In this document: in pieces, positions 33,183 to 44,900 of the stretch
How the letters are laid out: each line of letters begins with the position of its first letter
Position numbering within the stretch: position 1 is the first letter of the stretch
Assembly (NCBI RefSeq): GCF_005239225.2
Contig: NC_133284.1
Span: 30,552,339-30,616,338 of the forward strand
Source: Populus alba
Taxonomy: Eukaryota; Streptophyta; Magnoliopsida; Malpighiales; Salicaceae
DNA: 64,000 nt
Reading direction: 5' to 3'
Notes under the pieces: model-generated
Seen by the model: only the letters and a program-made list of their open reading frames with translations
What the model was told of the DNA's origin: nothing
The model's database searches: none
Position numbers and translations under genes: made by a program

Positions 33183-34430
33183 ATGGGATACCTTTCTTGC
33201 AAGGCAGACTCAGCCATTGCCATAATCTCTACTACACCATCATCTCAAGCATCATCGTCTCCTTCTACTTCTACTTCAAGAACCAAACAAGAAAAACCCA
33301 TCAAGATCCGACAGTTTAACTACAGTGATATTGAAGCTGCCACCGATGGTTTCTCTGACCAGAAACTCCTAGGCAAAGGCAGCCATGGCTGTGTCTACAA
33401 GGCTGTTTTACGTGGCCGTCATGTTGCTGTCAAGAAACCCTCAAAGGATCTTGAAATTGGCCAAGAAGTCGATAACGAGATCGAGATCTTGTCCAAAATT
33501 CACAGCCCGAGATTTGTAAACTTATTAGGCTTTGCTAATGATACTAAGGATAGGTTGCTTGTTGTTGAGTTTATGAGTAATGGTACTCTTTATGATACTC
33601 TTCACTCAAATTCTAGACCACCCAATTGGGGTAGAAGGATTAGAATGGCTTTGCAAATTGCTAAGGCTGTTGATACATTACACGCACAAAACCCACCGGT
33701 AATTCATAGAGATATTAAGTCTGCAAATGTTTTGATTGACAGGAATTTCAATGCGAGATTGGGTGATTTTGGTCTAGCACTTAGGTGCGGTGTTGATGAT
33801 GATTATAGAATTAAGTCAACCCCACCTGCTGGTACTATTGGCTATCTTGATCCATGTTATGTCACACCAGATAATTTGAGTACTAAAACTGATGTGTATA
33901 GTTTTGGGATTTTTCTGTTGGAGATTATTAGCGGGAGGAAGGCTATTGATGTGGGGCATTCTCCTTCTTCTATTGTCGATTGGGCAATTCCACTCATTAA
34001 AAAGGGGAAACTTGGTGCTATTTATGATCCAAGAACTGTCCCGCTTAAGGATCCTATGATTAGGAAGCAGTTGGCTTTGATTGCTTCCAAATGTGTGAGG
34101 TCTTGTCGGGAGCGGAGACCTGCCATGAAGGAAGTGGTTGATTGGTTAGCTGCATTGAGTAAATTGGTTCCGCTTCATTCATGGAATGGGTTTAACAATC
34201 CATGCATGATGGTGGAGACAATGGGGCGTCCAACTGAACTAAGAAATACACAGTTTGGTTCCAGACCACAGGATGATGGAGAAGAGATTCTGGAAGGAAT
34301 ATATGGTAAAATGGGAAGGAAATCAGTGATGGATACACGGAGAGTGTATTCAGATTTGGGGTTTCGAAGCAATTTGATGGAACTCATGGCCGGGACAGAT
34401 GCGGAGACTGATGGGTTGAATCTAGTTTGA
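33183..34430 (+). CDS. receptor-like cytoplasmic Ser/Thr kinase (At3g51990/At5g23170-like)
   Basis: An intronless 415-codon gene from ATG 33183. Residues 2-6 (GYLSC) allow N-myristoylation plus palmitoylation, a usual way for such kinases to reach the plasma membrane. A Ser-rich linker follows (15-37). The kinase domain has all key elements: glycine loop GKGSHGCV (64-71), Lys in VAVKK (K84), HRDIKSANV (175-183, catalytic D177), DFG (195-197) and the activation segment GTIGYLDPCY (217-226). There is no extracellular or transmembrane part, so it is a receptor-like cytoplasmic kinase; partner and pathway are unknown. The final residues, GLNLV, are followed by an open +1 frame to 34660 that may be the ancestral C-terminus. 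Confidence 0.93.
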   Translation: MGYLSCKADSAIAIISTTPSSQASSSPSTSTSRTKQEKPIKIRQFNYSDIEAATDGFSDQKLLGKGSHGCVYKAVLRGRHVAVKKPSKDLEIGQEVDNEIEILSKIHSPRFVNLLGFANDTKDRLLVVEFMSNGTLYDTLHSNSRPPNWGRRIRMALQIAKAVDTLHAQNPPVIHRDIKSANVLIDRNFNARLGDFGLALRCGVDDDYRIKSTPPAGTIGYLDPCYVTPDNLSTKTDVYSFGIFLLEIISGRKAIDVGHSPSSIVDWAIPLIKKGKLGAIYDPRTVPLKDPMIRKQLALIASKCVRSCRERRPAMKEVVDWLAALSKLVPLHSWNGFNNPCMMVETMGRPTELRNTQFGSRPQDDGEEILEGIYGKMGRKSVMDTRRVYSDLGFRSNLMELMAGTDAETDGLNLV

Positions 34431-34660
34431 AACCTGTAAATCGGGTTTCTAGTTCTAGATCTGTTAGTGCACGATATGGCACCAAAGGAAGAGCTCAATC
34501 CCGGGCTCATGATGATAATAATAATAATAATAATAATAATAAAGGTCTCTTTCAAGTGAGAAAACACCAATCAGCTGGGGATGGTTCAGAATTATTCTCA
34601 AAAAGGAATAACACGGTTGCTCATTCAAGTTTCGATGGTGGAGCGAGGCTGAGGTTATAA
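34412..34660 (+). other. possible displaced C-terminal tail of the kinase, with Asn run
   Basis: Immediately at the kinase stop another frame is open (34412-34660), reading KPVNRVSSSRSVSARYG, an Asn run of eight coded by (AAT)n at 34516-34543, then GLFQVRKHQSAGDGSELFSK and a stop. Its basic, Ser-rich style and SELFSK-like ending resemble C-terminal tails of related kinases as I remember them. A single-base shift near 34410-34430 would join it to the kinase. It could also simply be 3' UTR. Confidence 0.35.
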
Positions 34661-35551
34661 GCTTCTCTTGATTGAGAATTACGTTGTTGTAGATTTTTTC
34701 GTAGCTCGTTGATCAGTGGTTTTCACTCAGTTTTCAATGCTTGTCGAAATGTTATTGTGCTGTTAAATTCCACATACATTTAGATCAAGGGCTCATATCC
34801 CTTGCATAGGTTGTTGATCCTTTTCATTTATTACGCCTTTGTTATGCAAAGCCGATGTATGGTCAAGAATTCTGTTGAATAAGTAAATTATGCCAAATTT
34901 CCGTTGTCTTTATTATTGGCCAGAGTTTTTTCTGTATCTTAAAGGCGAAAGTATCTTCGAATTAGATTGAGACATTACTGGAATCTAGAATTAAATGAAG
35001 GAATGTTGGTGGTCCATGATGTTTGCTTCTGAATTCGTCAGGTTTTAGTAAAATCAGTGCGAACGAAGTATATTTTTTAAGCAAGTAGTTTGGTTCTTTC
35101 TCTGCTTAAGACTTTGGCTACCAACCTAGCCGAAAATTGCGTTGTTTCAAGAAAACTCGAACCCTAAAACTTGCGGGTGAGGAAGAAATGAGCGCTGGAA
35201 GCGTAATCTGAAGCAGGACGTCGATCAAGGCTCTATTCTAAAGTAGTTAATTGCGTGGTTTATGATATGTTCTTCAGTAATTCCGGAGCCTTTTTCTTCC
35301 AAAAGAATTGTACGTGGACATTCAACTAATCATTTCCCAACACAAAACAAACACACTGCATCAGATTGGAATTGCTTTGACAACAAAGGCATTTTTTTTG
35401 GTGAAAAAACTTTTCTTGTGGGCACATCCAGAGAAATATACATGAAATTCTCAGTTAAGCTTTGAAGTTCCTGCAAATATGCTGGAAATTGTCTGCAGCG
35501 CACCTTCCAGAGAAAAATTATTCAGTCTTCCCATTACTCGTATCAGAAAAT
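34661..35551. other. kinase 3' flank and spacer
   Basis: Contains the likely 3' UTR of the kinase. No gene is supported. Confidence 0.5.
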
Positions 35552-35928
35552 CTAGCAGCTGTGTAGCGCTATAGTCTTCTTGCTACCTTGAGCTCGACAT
35601 TTGTCATGTAGAGCATTGATATTGGCTAGGTTGGTGGCCAGAGTCTCCGGCAGAGTTTTATCCGGCTAATATCAAAAAACAACAAAATCCCGATGTTTTT
35701 ATCTTGATTTTCCTTGATTAATAAACAGTTGTAATTCTAAACCAAACTCGAGCATTGTTATTCTTGATAAACAGCATGCAGCTGTTATTGTTTCAATTAT
35801 TGGCTAACTTACTGGTGTTGTGTTTACTCCAAGAAGGAACTCCTTCGCCATGATTGATATTAACCTGCCACAATCAATTGCCATTAATTCCTTTAGAAAA
35901 AACAACTCCATTGTTGTCTTTCCTGTAC
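35552..35928 (-). pseudogene. unidentified two-exon fragment with a P-loop-like start
   Basis: On the minus strand, 35813-35928 (after a CAG acceptor, before a GTAAGT donor) and 35552-35665 (after a TAG acceptor, ending in TAG stop) are both open in a compatible phase. They would encode TGKTTMELFFLKELMAIDCG and on, 38 residues, followed by PDKTLPETLATNLANINALH and on, 37 residues. The composition looks protein-like and the splice signals are good. TGKTT suggests a nucleotide-binding loop cut by an upstream intron. No upstream exons are recognised, so I treat it as a gene fragment. I do not know the family. Confidence 0.4.
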
Positions 35929-38908
35929 CTGTAATCATGCATATAATAAAACAAATTTCCTCACTTTCTTGTGCTTATTGCTCCATCTTCATTAAGGGCT
36001 AAACACCATGTTGAAACACGAAAAGAACATAAGCAGCTTCCCTCAATTTAATCATAGTAATGCTGGAGAAATTATGTTACTACTCAAAAGAGAATTGAGG
36101 CTTTTATGTTATTTTACTATTCATATAATCAATAAATAAGCTTAATATATCTTCTTAACCATGTTATCACACTCTCATGCTGTAAGTGAGTTGGTTAGCA
36201 CTGGGAGAGTCTCGAGATCATGTGGGAGAGCATTGGGTAGCAGCACAACACTTTTTAAAAAATAAATAAGTAGCGGACCCTTTAATAAAACAAATAAAAA
36301 ATAAAAAGGGTCTAGCATGCCTTGCTATGAGTGAGCAAGTCAAGCGTTGGGTTTGGTTGTTTGCAATCTTTCTTCTTCTTTTTCCCCTATTTTTTATTTT
36401 TTATTTTTTATTTTTTATTTTTTTATACTCAAAGAGCAATTTATGATTCATTTACTTTTTAGTTTTGACTTGGTTTTTAAATATTATTATAAATTTTTGA
36501 TTGAATTTTAATTTTTTTTTAATTATTATATATCTTAGTAGTAAATTGTTCATGAAAATTCATTGAAGTTTTATATTTCAATTAAAAATATTATACTAGC
36601 TAAGAAATAAAATAGAAAAAATAAAAAATTATCTTAATAAAAAAATTTTAAATAATTATATTTTCAGGTTTAATAACAAAATACCGAAAAATTTTATGAA
36701 ACCTATATATTTTTTGTTACATTTAAAATTTGTCATGACACAAAACGATAGAATCTAGTTTAATTCTAAGTAATCTTACATTGAATTTCAACGTGTCACA
36801 TTTTTCTTTGAATACCTCAAATTGTTGTCCCAACAAGGACTAATATGCATCCAAGTGGTCCATTCACATTATTATATCATACTATACTTTAAAATATATA
36901 GGAAAATTACTATAATGGTACTATATATATACACACACACACAGGGTATTTGCATTTAGATCCCATTATAAATATATAAATATAAAGTGTTTGTACTATG
37001 AACTACATCTAGATATTCAGAAGAGCATGAAGATGTCTTTTCTATTTTTTATTTCAAAAATTATTGGCATGTGTTGGATCAATGAATGGTCACCTGACTA
37101 AAGTCTCATGAGTCTAACATGGCCGCCAGATTCAAGACTCTAGGATTTGACACTCAAAGAGTGGAGCGAAAAAGCCCTTCTCTCGTCTTTTTAAGATAGT
37201 TTTATTGATCACTATTAATAAATAATGAAATATTAAATAAGAATGTAAGTTAGTTTGAATTTGGTATACACAATAATTTTCAATTCCTCAAAAAATTTTA
37301 ATTTTATTAATATTAATCAATTCAATTTTTTTATTATTATTCAACTAGAAAGACGTAAAGGATGGTATATTTCTTCCCTTACAAAAGAGAAAAAAAAATC
37401 TACATCTAAAAAATTAAAACAAAAAATTAAATTGATTTATTTCTAGATCAAATTGATACATGAAATGAATCAATCCAATTTTTCTTCAACTATTCTTAAC
37501 ATATTCTAAACAGAAATTCTAATTAATTTTTTTGATAATTTATTTATAAAAAAAATATTTAAACTACCCTATTCTAAATAAATTCTATATATTTGTTTTT
37601 CTAAACAGAAATTATAATTAATTAATTATATATCATTGGAATAACTTAAACATAAATTCTAATTAATTTTTTTATTTTTATTTTTTATTTTTTATAAATT
37701 CTTGGATCTATTGACATTTAATATGATAGGAACGCGGATAATATGCTAGTGAATATTTATTGCCACAGACAAAAAGAAAAATCTGTTCGGTTCAAAAAAT
37801 CGCAGTTCAGTCCAGTCATCCACGCAGAGGTGGCCCAAGAATTTTGTTTCAAACTCCAAAAAACAGGACAGAGAGATGGTGTCCCTAGCTATTAGCAAAC
37901 GGGAAGAGTTTATATTCCTCACCGTAACTCAAGGCCTTATTGCTCCATACAGTTTACCGATTGCATCTGCCTGTGTCTCAGAGTCCTATTTTTCATCAAT
38001 AGTCTATTTACTCTAGTAGTTTATTTCTGATAATTGATGAAGTCCCGAAAATTCATTTAGTCTAGAAATAAAGATGCTTTTAGATTGAATAATGGTTCTA
38101 AAAATTTCATATATTCTTCATAATTAAGGTATGATCAGTGTTTCCGTGTTCTCTAACTTCATTCATGCGCTCCTATTTTTGAGTGAGATTTATTAAAAAT
38201 TTGATTGTTAATGTACAAGCTGCTGATATGAGAATACTATTTATAATTAAATATAAAAAAATCTTGAACTTGTAAATTTTGATAAAATGAAACTCGAGCC
38301 ACACCAACTAATTGTTAAAACAGACTCGCTGTCGGAGGTGATCGGAAAACAGAGAGGAGAAAGCTGGCCCCTGGTAGGGAACAGAGCAAGGGCTTCACAC
38401 AAGTAGGGCGGAGTAAGATTTCATAAATCAATGATTCAAGATGACGAGGGGGAACAAAATACTTCAATAACAATCATGTTATTAGAAGTTCCATTTCTCA
38501 TACACATGATAGTATCATGAGGGAGATACAGCAGATGGTGACAGCAATAGATAAACTAAATGCCACTGTACTTCAACAAAAAAATGTGAGTTGTAGCAAC
38601 ATTGGTGTACTAAAAACCAAAACTCTATTTCTCAACACTACAAACAAATGTTAAAAGCGAAAATAGGGAGGAAAAAAAAAAGAAAAGGGAATACCATCAA
38701 TGTCCTGATAACTATCCGTGCTGACTCGTTGTAGCAGAAGGGCATTGCTCCTGTAACAGCGAGTTAGGGCAAATAATTCAAAGCCCTGCAGTTCTGTCTG
38801 GCGAAGCCGCTTTTGTGTACATTGAAGAAGACAACCAGCTAAAAGAGCTACAGCACACGTCGAATGAGAAATGCTAAGTAGAGATCATATAGTTTGAAAT
38901 TTTGTGTT
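35929..38908. other. AT-rich spacer, nothing recognised
   Basis: Low-complexity T- and A-rich sequence (for example ttttttattttt runs at 36390-36425) and a (CA)n run near 36930. No gene, tRNA or transposon end was identified. 38300-38900 probably includes the 3' UTR of the SEC31 gene. Confidence 0.5.
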
Positions 38909-41900
38909 TTAACTTGATCTCACACCAACACCCTGCCTTGTCTTGATCATTCTTTTGAGCGTTGCTAGCCAGAAGTTACATTCATCCCACTCACTTGTGG
39001 TAAGAAGTACCTGTTCCACGCTTAGAAATAGAAAGAGTTAGAAGTGCTTATAACTCATTTCCGTTTAAGTGTGAAAACATAAATAGCTCTTGCATAACAC
39101 TTGCCTGGATTTGCAGTGCTGTGCTAAAATCATTCATGTCCAAAGCCTGGCATAGCTTAAAAAGCTTATCAGAAGCGTTTTCTGATATATCCCCACTGTT
39201 GAGTTTAGCAAACAAGGCACCTATTTTCCTTGAATTATCTTCAATTTCACGCTTCCTGGCCGGATTTGCTCGGGCACCTCCCAAAGCTTCTGATGTCTCT
39301 TTAAATAGTCTTGTCAATGTTGTAATGACTGGTCTATGGTGAGCTGAAACAAATGCAAAACAAGATAAACTAGTAACACACCTGATAAATCATTGTAGAG
39401 TACAAAGAAAGTATATAGCCACTGTTATGATCAAATGTTGGATGCCAAACTAGTGGCAATCCAGCAGATTGTTTATCCAGCTTAAACCAACATTTAGGTT
39501 TCAAATGATGATTTTTCACACATTTTAGTTGTGATTTCTAGTGTTAAGACATCCATGTGACGCCTTCTACAAGAATTGATTACTAGAACTGCCCATCAGA
39601 CAGGAACTGCAGCCTGAATGTTGCTAGTACATGGCAAAAAAATATTTTTTTACACAACCACAACTGATATCAGAAGGACAACCCTAGTGCAAGCAGAAGT
39701 TTTCTAAGACTACTTGTGAATTAAAATCATTAACCAAGATTGATCTATTCAAGGGAAATTCAACTTTGTTTTGGTAATTACCAGGAACATTTGAGGTGTC
39801 GACTGTTTGCACGGTTGGCGGTGGAGCAGCAGGAACCACAGCTGGTTGCAATGATGCAGGCTGAGTAGGACTTGGCGATTGCATTGAACCAATCCCAGGT
39901 CTTTGAGCAACCCCTGAATGCACAGGCCTAAATCCCATTGGTGCTGGGCCAGGAGCAACAGCTTGTGGCATTCTGTGGCCAGGAATTGCACCCGTCTGAG
40001 CTGTGATAGGTCCTTGTGAACCAGTTGGGGGTTGTACAGGATTATAGGCAGGATTGGCAGTCCCCTAAAACAAGCAAGCAAAACTTTTAGTGCATCCTCA
40101 GAAATAAACCAGTAAACAATAAATTGTAATCCACAGAAAATATACAGACAGGATATAACTGAGAACCCAATGTGGGTTGCTGATACTGTTCTGCATTTCT
40201 TAGCATGGGAACATTTGCAGGGACGAAAGGCCTCGTAGGCTGTTGAGAGGCAGCAGCATGAGGTGGAGGTGGAGCAAAATTTGTCTGCAAGAAAAAAAGG
40301 TGAAGTTATGAGTGGTAGAAACTAGAAACAACCAGCACAACTATTGATACATTGGCAACATCTAACCCAAAGAACAAAGAAGAAAAAACTCAAGCTTCAA
40401 TCAAGATCTATTAACAAACAATCTCTTCCTGAAAAAACACAATTTGATGGCACCTCCTACAATCAACTATGTCTTAGCACATATAGGGTATCATCAAGTC
40501 AGGAAACAAAAACGACACGCATATACATACAATCAAATACATCTATGCATGCAAGTGAACTACATCATGAGTTATCTTTTACATCAGAAAAAATCAATAT
40601 AAAGAAAACAGAATACCTCAGGTGCCTGTGGTGTAGGGGTTGGAACAAACATTTGGGGCAGTGGTGCAGGCTGATATGCCGGGGGCGGTGGTGAAGGCTG
40701 ATAGGGAGAAGGAGCACCAAATCCTCTTCCATACGACGAGTCAATAGGTTGCTGATTATTTTCACTGTATAGACTCCCAGGAACACTCTGGTTCATTTGT
40801 TGAGCAACTGCTCCCTAAAAAAATAAACAAGCATAAAGTGGTCAACCACATGAGCTACACATCACATTCCCTACAAACAGCACTTCAAAAATATGATACA
40901 TTAAAGGAATGAAAAGCTAGAATGTCCACCTTATAATAAGTATGAGGGGCATCAGCCACACCAAAACCAGGATGTTGAGCACCATAAAATGATCCACCTT
41001 GCTGTTGGGTGTTCTCAAAAGCTGGAGTCTTAGCTTCTTTCTCTGCATCAGAAATTAATATCTTAAACTGTTACTCAGTTTGCAGATAGCATTGATAATG
41101 CCTTAAGTTCAGGCAATGAGGCAATGGGAGAAGTTATGCTGGACTGTGTTAATACTGGATTTAAAATTAGAAGACCTCCTTTCACTGCATCAACTGAAAA
41201 ACACTTCTTTTAGCACAATACACCAGAGTTATAACAGAGATGTCATATAATGACCTGAACATGACTAAACACCAGAAAAACACCTGACCCAACTTTAACC
41301 ACACTGGTTCAAGCAGATGGAGGTTTTCCCACAATCCATTTGCTTCGTCAATTCGCTAAGAACGAACTACACCACGGGGTAAGGGAAACCCTGCCCCACA
41401 TGGTATGGTCAAGGCTGGAAAAGAAAGGGGAAGAGCGGACTGATCAAGCTAACATGTCAGGCAGCAACATCAAATCTAGTATTTTTACTGCCTGGTCTCT
41501 AAACTAAGTATTCAAGCCTAAATTTCTCCCTTCATGTTGCTATTTCCTTTTTTTCCCCTCATTTTATATGCTCAAGTAAAAATAAATAGAACTACCAAAA
41601 ATTATCACAAAAGTTGTGTTTCATTGACCTTGATCAAGATAATATCCCTTATTCATGTAACTATGGTTGGAATAAACAATAATGGATGATCTCTCATGAT
41701 CATAGTGCCAGGAACTTGAATGATAAACTACAATTAAGGATTGAGGACTGGAAGTGTTATAATTCTTTTAAAGATTTTTCAACAGAAAAACATACCAGGT
41801 TCCATGGAGAGAGCAATACGGTCTCTTATGATTGTAAGCTCAGGAGACAAATCATCAGACCCCAAAAGTTTCAAGTACTCCAGTGCTGTTGTTAAGAGGC

Positions 41901-44900
41901 CCTGACTGGCTAAAATTTCAGCATACTTCTCAACAAGCTTGCACAAAGAGGCACTAAATTGCTTTTGACCACTTGCCAGAGCAAGGACAATGGTCTTCTC
42001 CATCAAATCCTAGCCAAACAAAGAATATAAATCAAAATTCCTTGATGAAAACATGAAATACTACAAAGTTCTACTTTGTTTTCAGCTAACCTGAAGAAGA
42101 TCAATGTACGATTTCCCTTCACTCTCAGTGGACAGACTCCTTGACCAAATTTCAACTGTTTTGTCAATATTGCCAGCACATATATAACAAAGAGTTGCCG
42201 CCAAAGTATTACCAGCAGCTATTAATTTTGAAGCAAGTGAATTGCATAGCATACTCCATTCCTCACTTGGTGCGAACTGATTATCAATATAATGAAAGTA
42301 AATCAATATGGAGAAACAGCAGTATCTTGCACATCTGTTTTAAGAAACACTTCCATGTTAAACTTTTTTCCCATCACAGGTTCACACAAGTTTCACATGT
42401 AAGAATTGCAGAATCTAATATTTCATAATCAAAATAAATAGTACAGTCCAAAAATACAGATGCAATTGTAAGAACATGTGCACTTTTCTATGACTAAAGG
42501 TACAAGCAGGAACCACTTCACGCACAGATATTTAATTTCACTACAAAAATAGAAAAAGCAAAACAAAATCAACTATCAATCAATATTTAGATAATAACAA
42601 CAGGGTATCTTGTAATGATAAACAAAAAAAAAAACAATTTACAACTGAATTCCATCAGATATGACATATGACATTCACTTCTGATTTGAGGATCTTACTG
42701 TACAAAGGAGTGCAAGAGTTTCTTTCCAGTATTTGAGAGGCCTGGTGTTTACAAGGGTCAATAGATCATTGTTCACCATTGCAGAAACAATCTGAAAATG
42801 AAAATGGTTGACTGTGAGGTGACAACATCTAGCTGATTGATAATCAGGAAAAGCATATATCATTGCAATGAAGCTATATACATCAGCAAAGACATTAATG
42901 ACCTAGAAAGAAAGAAAGTTAAGCTACCTTCAAGTAAGGTGAAGCACTCAATTTAAGATATTGATCACGTGTATTCTCCCATAATGAAGTGCCACCAGCA
43001 TGAGCAATAACTAAAGCATCTGCAATTTTATTTGCTGATATGCACTGTGCAACAGCCCCTTTGTAGTCTCCCACAACCAAAGCATGTTGTATACTATCAT
43101 CAAATGATGGATCAGCACTCTCCTCCAGTGTCTCTGGTTCTTGTGATATTTCTTCCGCAATAAGAGCAGAATTCCCGAGATCAAGATCATCACCAGACGG
43201 TGCCAAAGAAGCATCAGCTTTAGGACTTGGAAGGTTGTTAAAAAAGTCTTCCCCATCATCAGCAGAGAAGATGGTGGCCTCTTTATTATTCTCATATCCC
43301 ACTTTGTCAGTAGGTGTATCATCGAGTCGAATGGCATTTATTTCCTGGTTGAGACCATTCTCCTGTACAGCATCTTTTTCTTCAATGGGTACACTAAAAC
43401 CAAGGTGGGCAAGCATCCTAGTCCTTGCTGTCCCATCTTCTTCAAACATCACCTTTAAGAAACCCCAAGTTTCTCGATCATCCTCTGATCTGCCAAGATG
43501 ATTGACCACATAAGGGCAAAACAATTGGTCAATTTATTTGAATAAAAAGAGAGGTTCCAAAAAGAAAAGATTTTTTATCTTGAGATTTTTAGGATACAGA
43601 TGCATACTCAGACTCTTGAGATTTTTTATCACATAAAGCCTTTAGCAAAGACTTCTCCCCATTTTGTATGGCACTTTCAAATTCAGATGATCGACTCACC
43701 AAACTGTCTTCGGTAACTAAGTTATGCAAAAAAACCTGAGAGAAACACTTTAAAAGAATAAGTAGAAAAGAAAAGTAGAAAATATAGAAGAAAGAGCAAC
43801 TTATCCAAAAGGGATACCTCCGAAGCACCAGCAGCATGTAACTTAGGGCGAAATGATACAAGCTTTCCTCCAAAGCCATAAGAAGCACCAACAGGACGCT
43901 CACACCATTTTGGAGCTCTTAGTTTTGCTGCATAAAATAGATGGCAGAATAAATATTCTAAAACAAAACTTATAATAGAATATACAAGCATCATAGCATA
44001 AAAGAAAACATAAAGGTGTAAACAAAAAAGAGGACCACTATAAAATGGTTTGTCAGAGCATTCTTCAAAGTCCTGAAACTTGAATTTGCTTCCAGTGTAC
44101 ACTAAAATAATAATTCATCTCACTCTTTCATTAGATAATCACGTGTACACTATTTCAATCTCAAAGACAAAAAAAATGAAGATGCAAGGATAACCCAATC
44201 ATCTTTTAATGTGGATCTATGGAGTCGCACATCTTGAGTGGAACAAAAATGATGGCACCATTTTAAACTGGCCTTAGCATAGTCGAAGCTTTATCCAAAT
44301 CTTGGAACTAAAAGCAGAACTAAAACCATGACTGGCTCACACAAAAACAATATTTTATGGCAGTCAATGCCCTAATAGAAAAAATTTATATTGTATTATG
44401 GAAGGAAGAAGATGGTGTTGTAACGAAATAAAATTGTTTATGTGCAATCCATTAGGCTCAAAGGGTGCATCCCAGCCATGATTCATGAGCATAATATTTT
44501 TTTATCAAAATCAAATGAAATGCACCAAATCAACTTCTAAAGTTGATGGTATGATTATAAGTTCATGGTCCCAAATAATTACATAGAAAACAGATAATAC
44601 ATTCATGAGATCTCTTGTCTAATAAACTACACTACCTCTTCCAAAGTCGCTGTCCCCAGCAGTATATCGACTGCAACCCTGCAAAGAGAGATCCAAAACA
44701 GAACATCTCTATAATGGTAGTGAAAATACAAATATATGCACGCACACACATTTTTTAGCATTCCATTATATAACCTACTCTTCTAAGCCACCACTGTACA
44801 GTTTCAACCCACTAACACCCATTTGGTATTGTTTTTTTTTTGTTCTTTCCTTTTTCTTTTTCAAGGGGTGACATGATTTATCATGAGTACATTTTTCCCT

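Noticed and set aside
35820..36002. Plus-strand frame MFTPRRNSFAMIDINLPQ
   Set aside because: Antisense of the exon-like block at 35813-35928, which has proper splice borders on the other strand.
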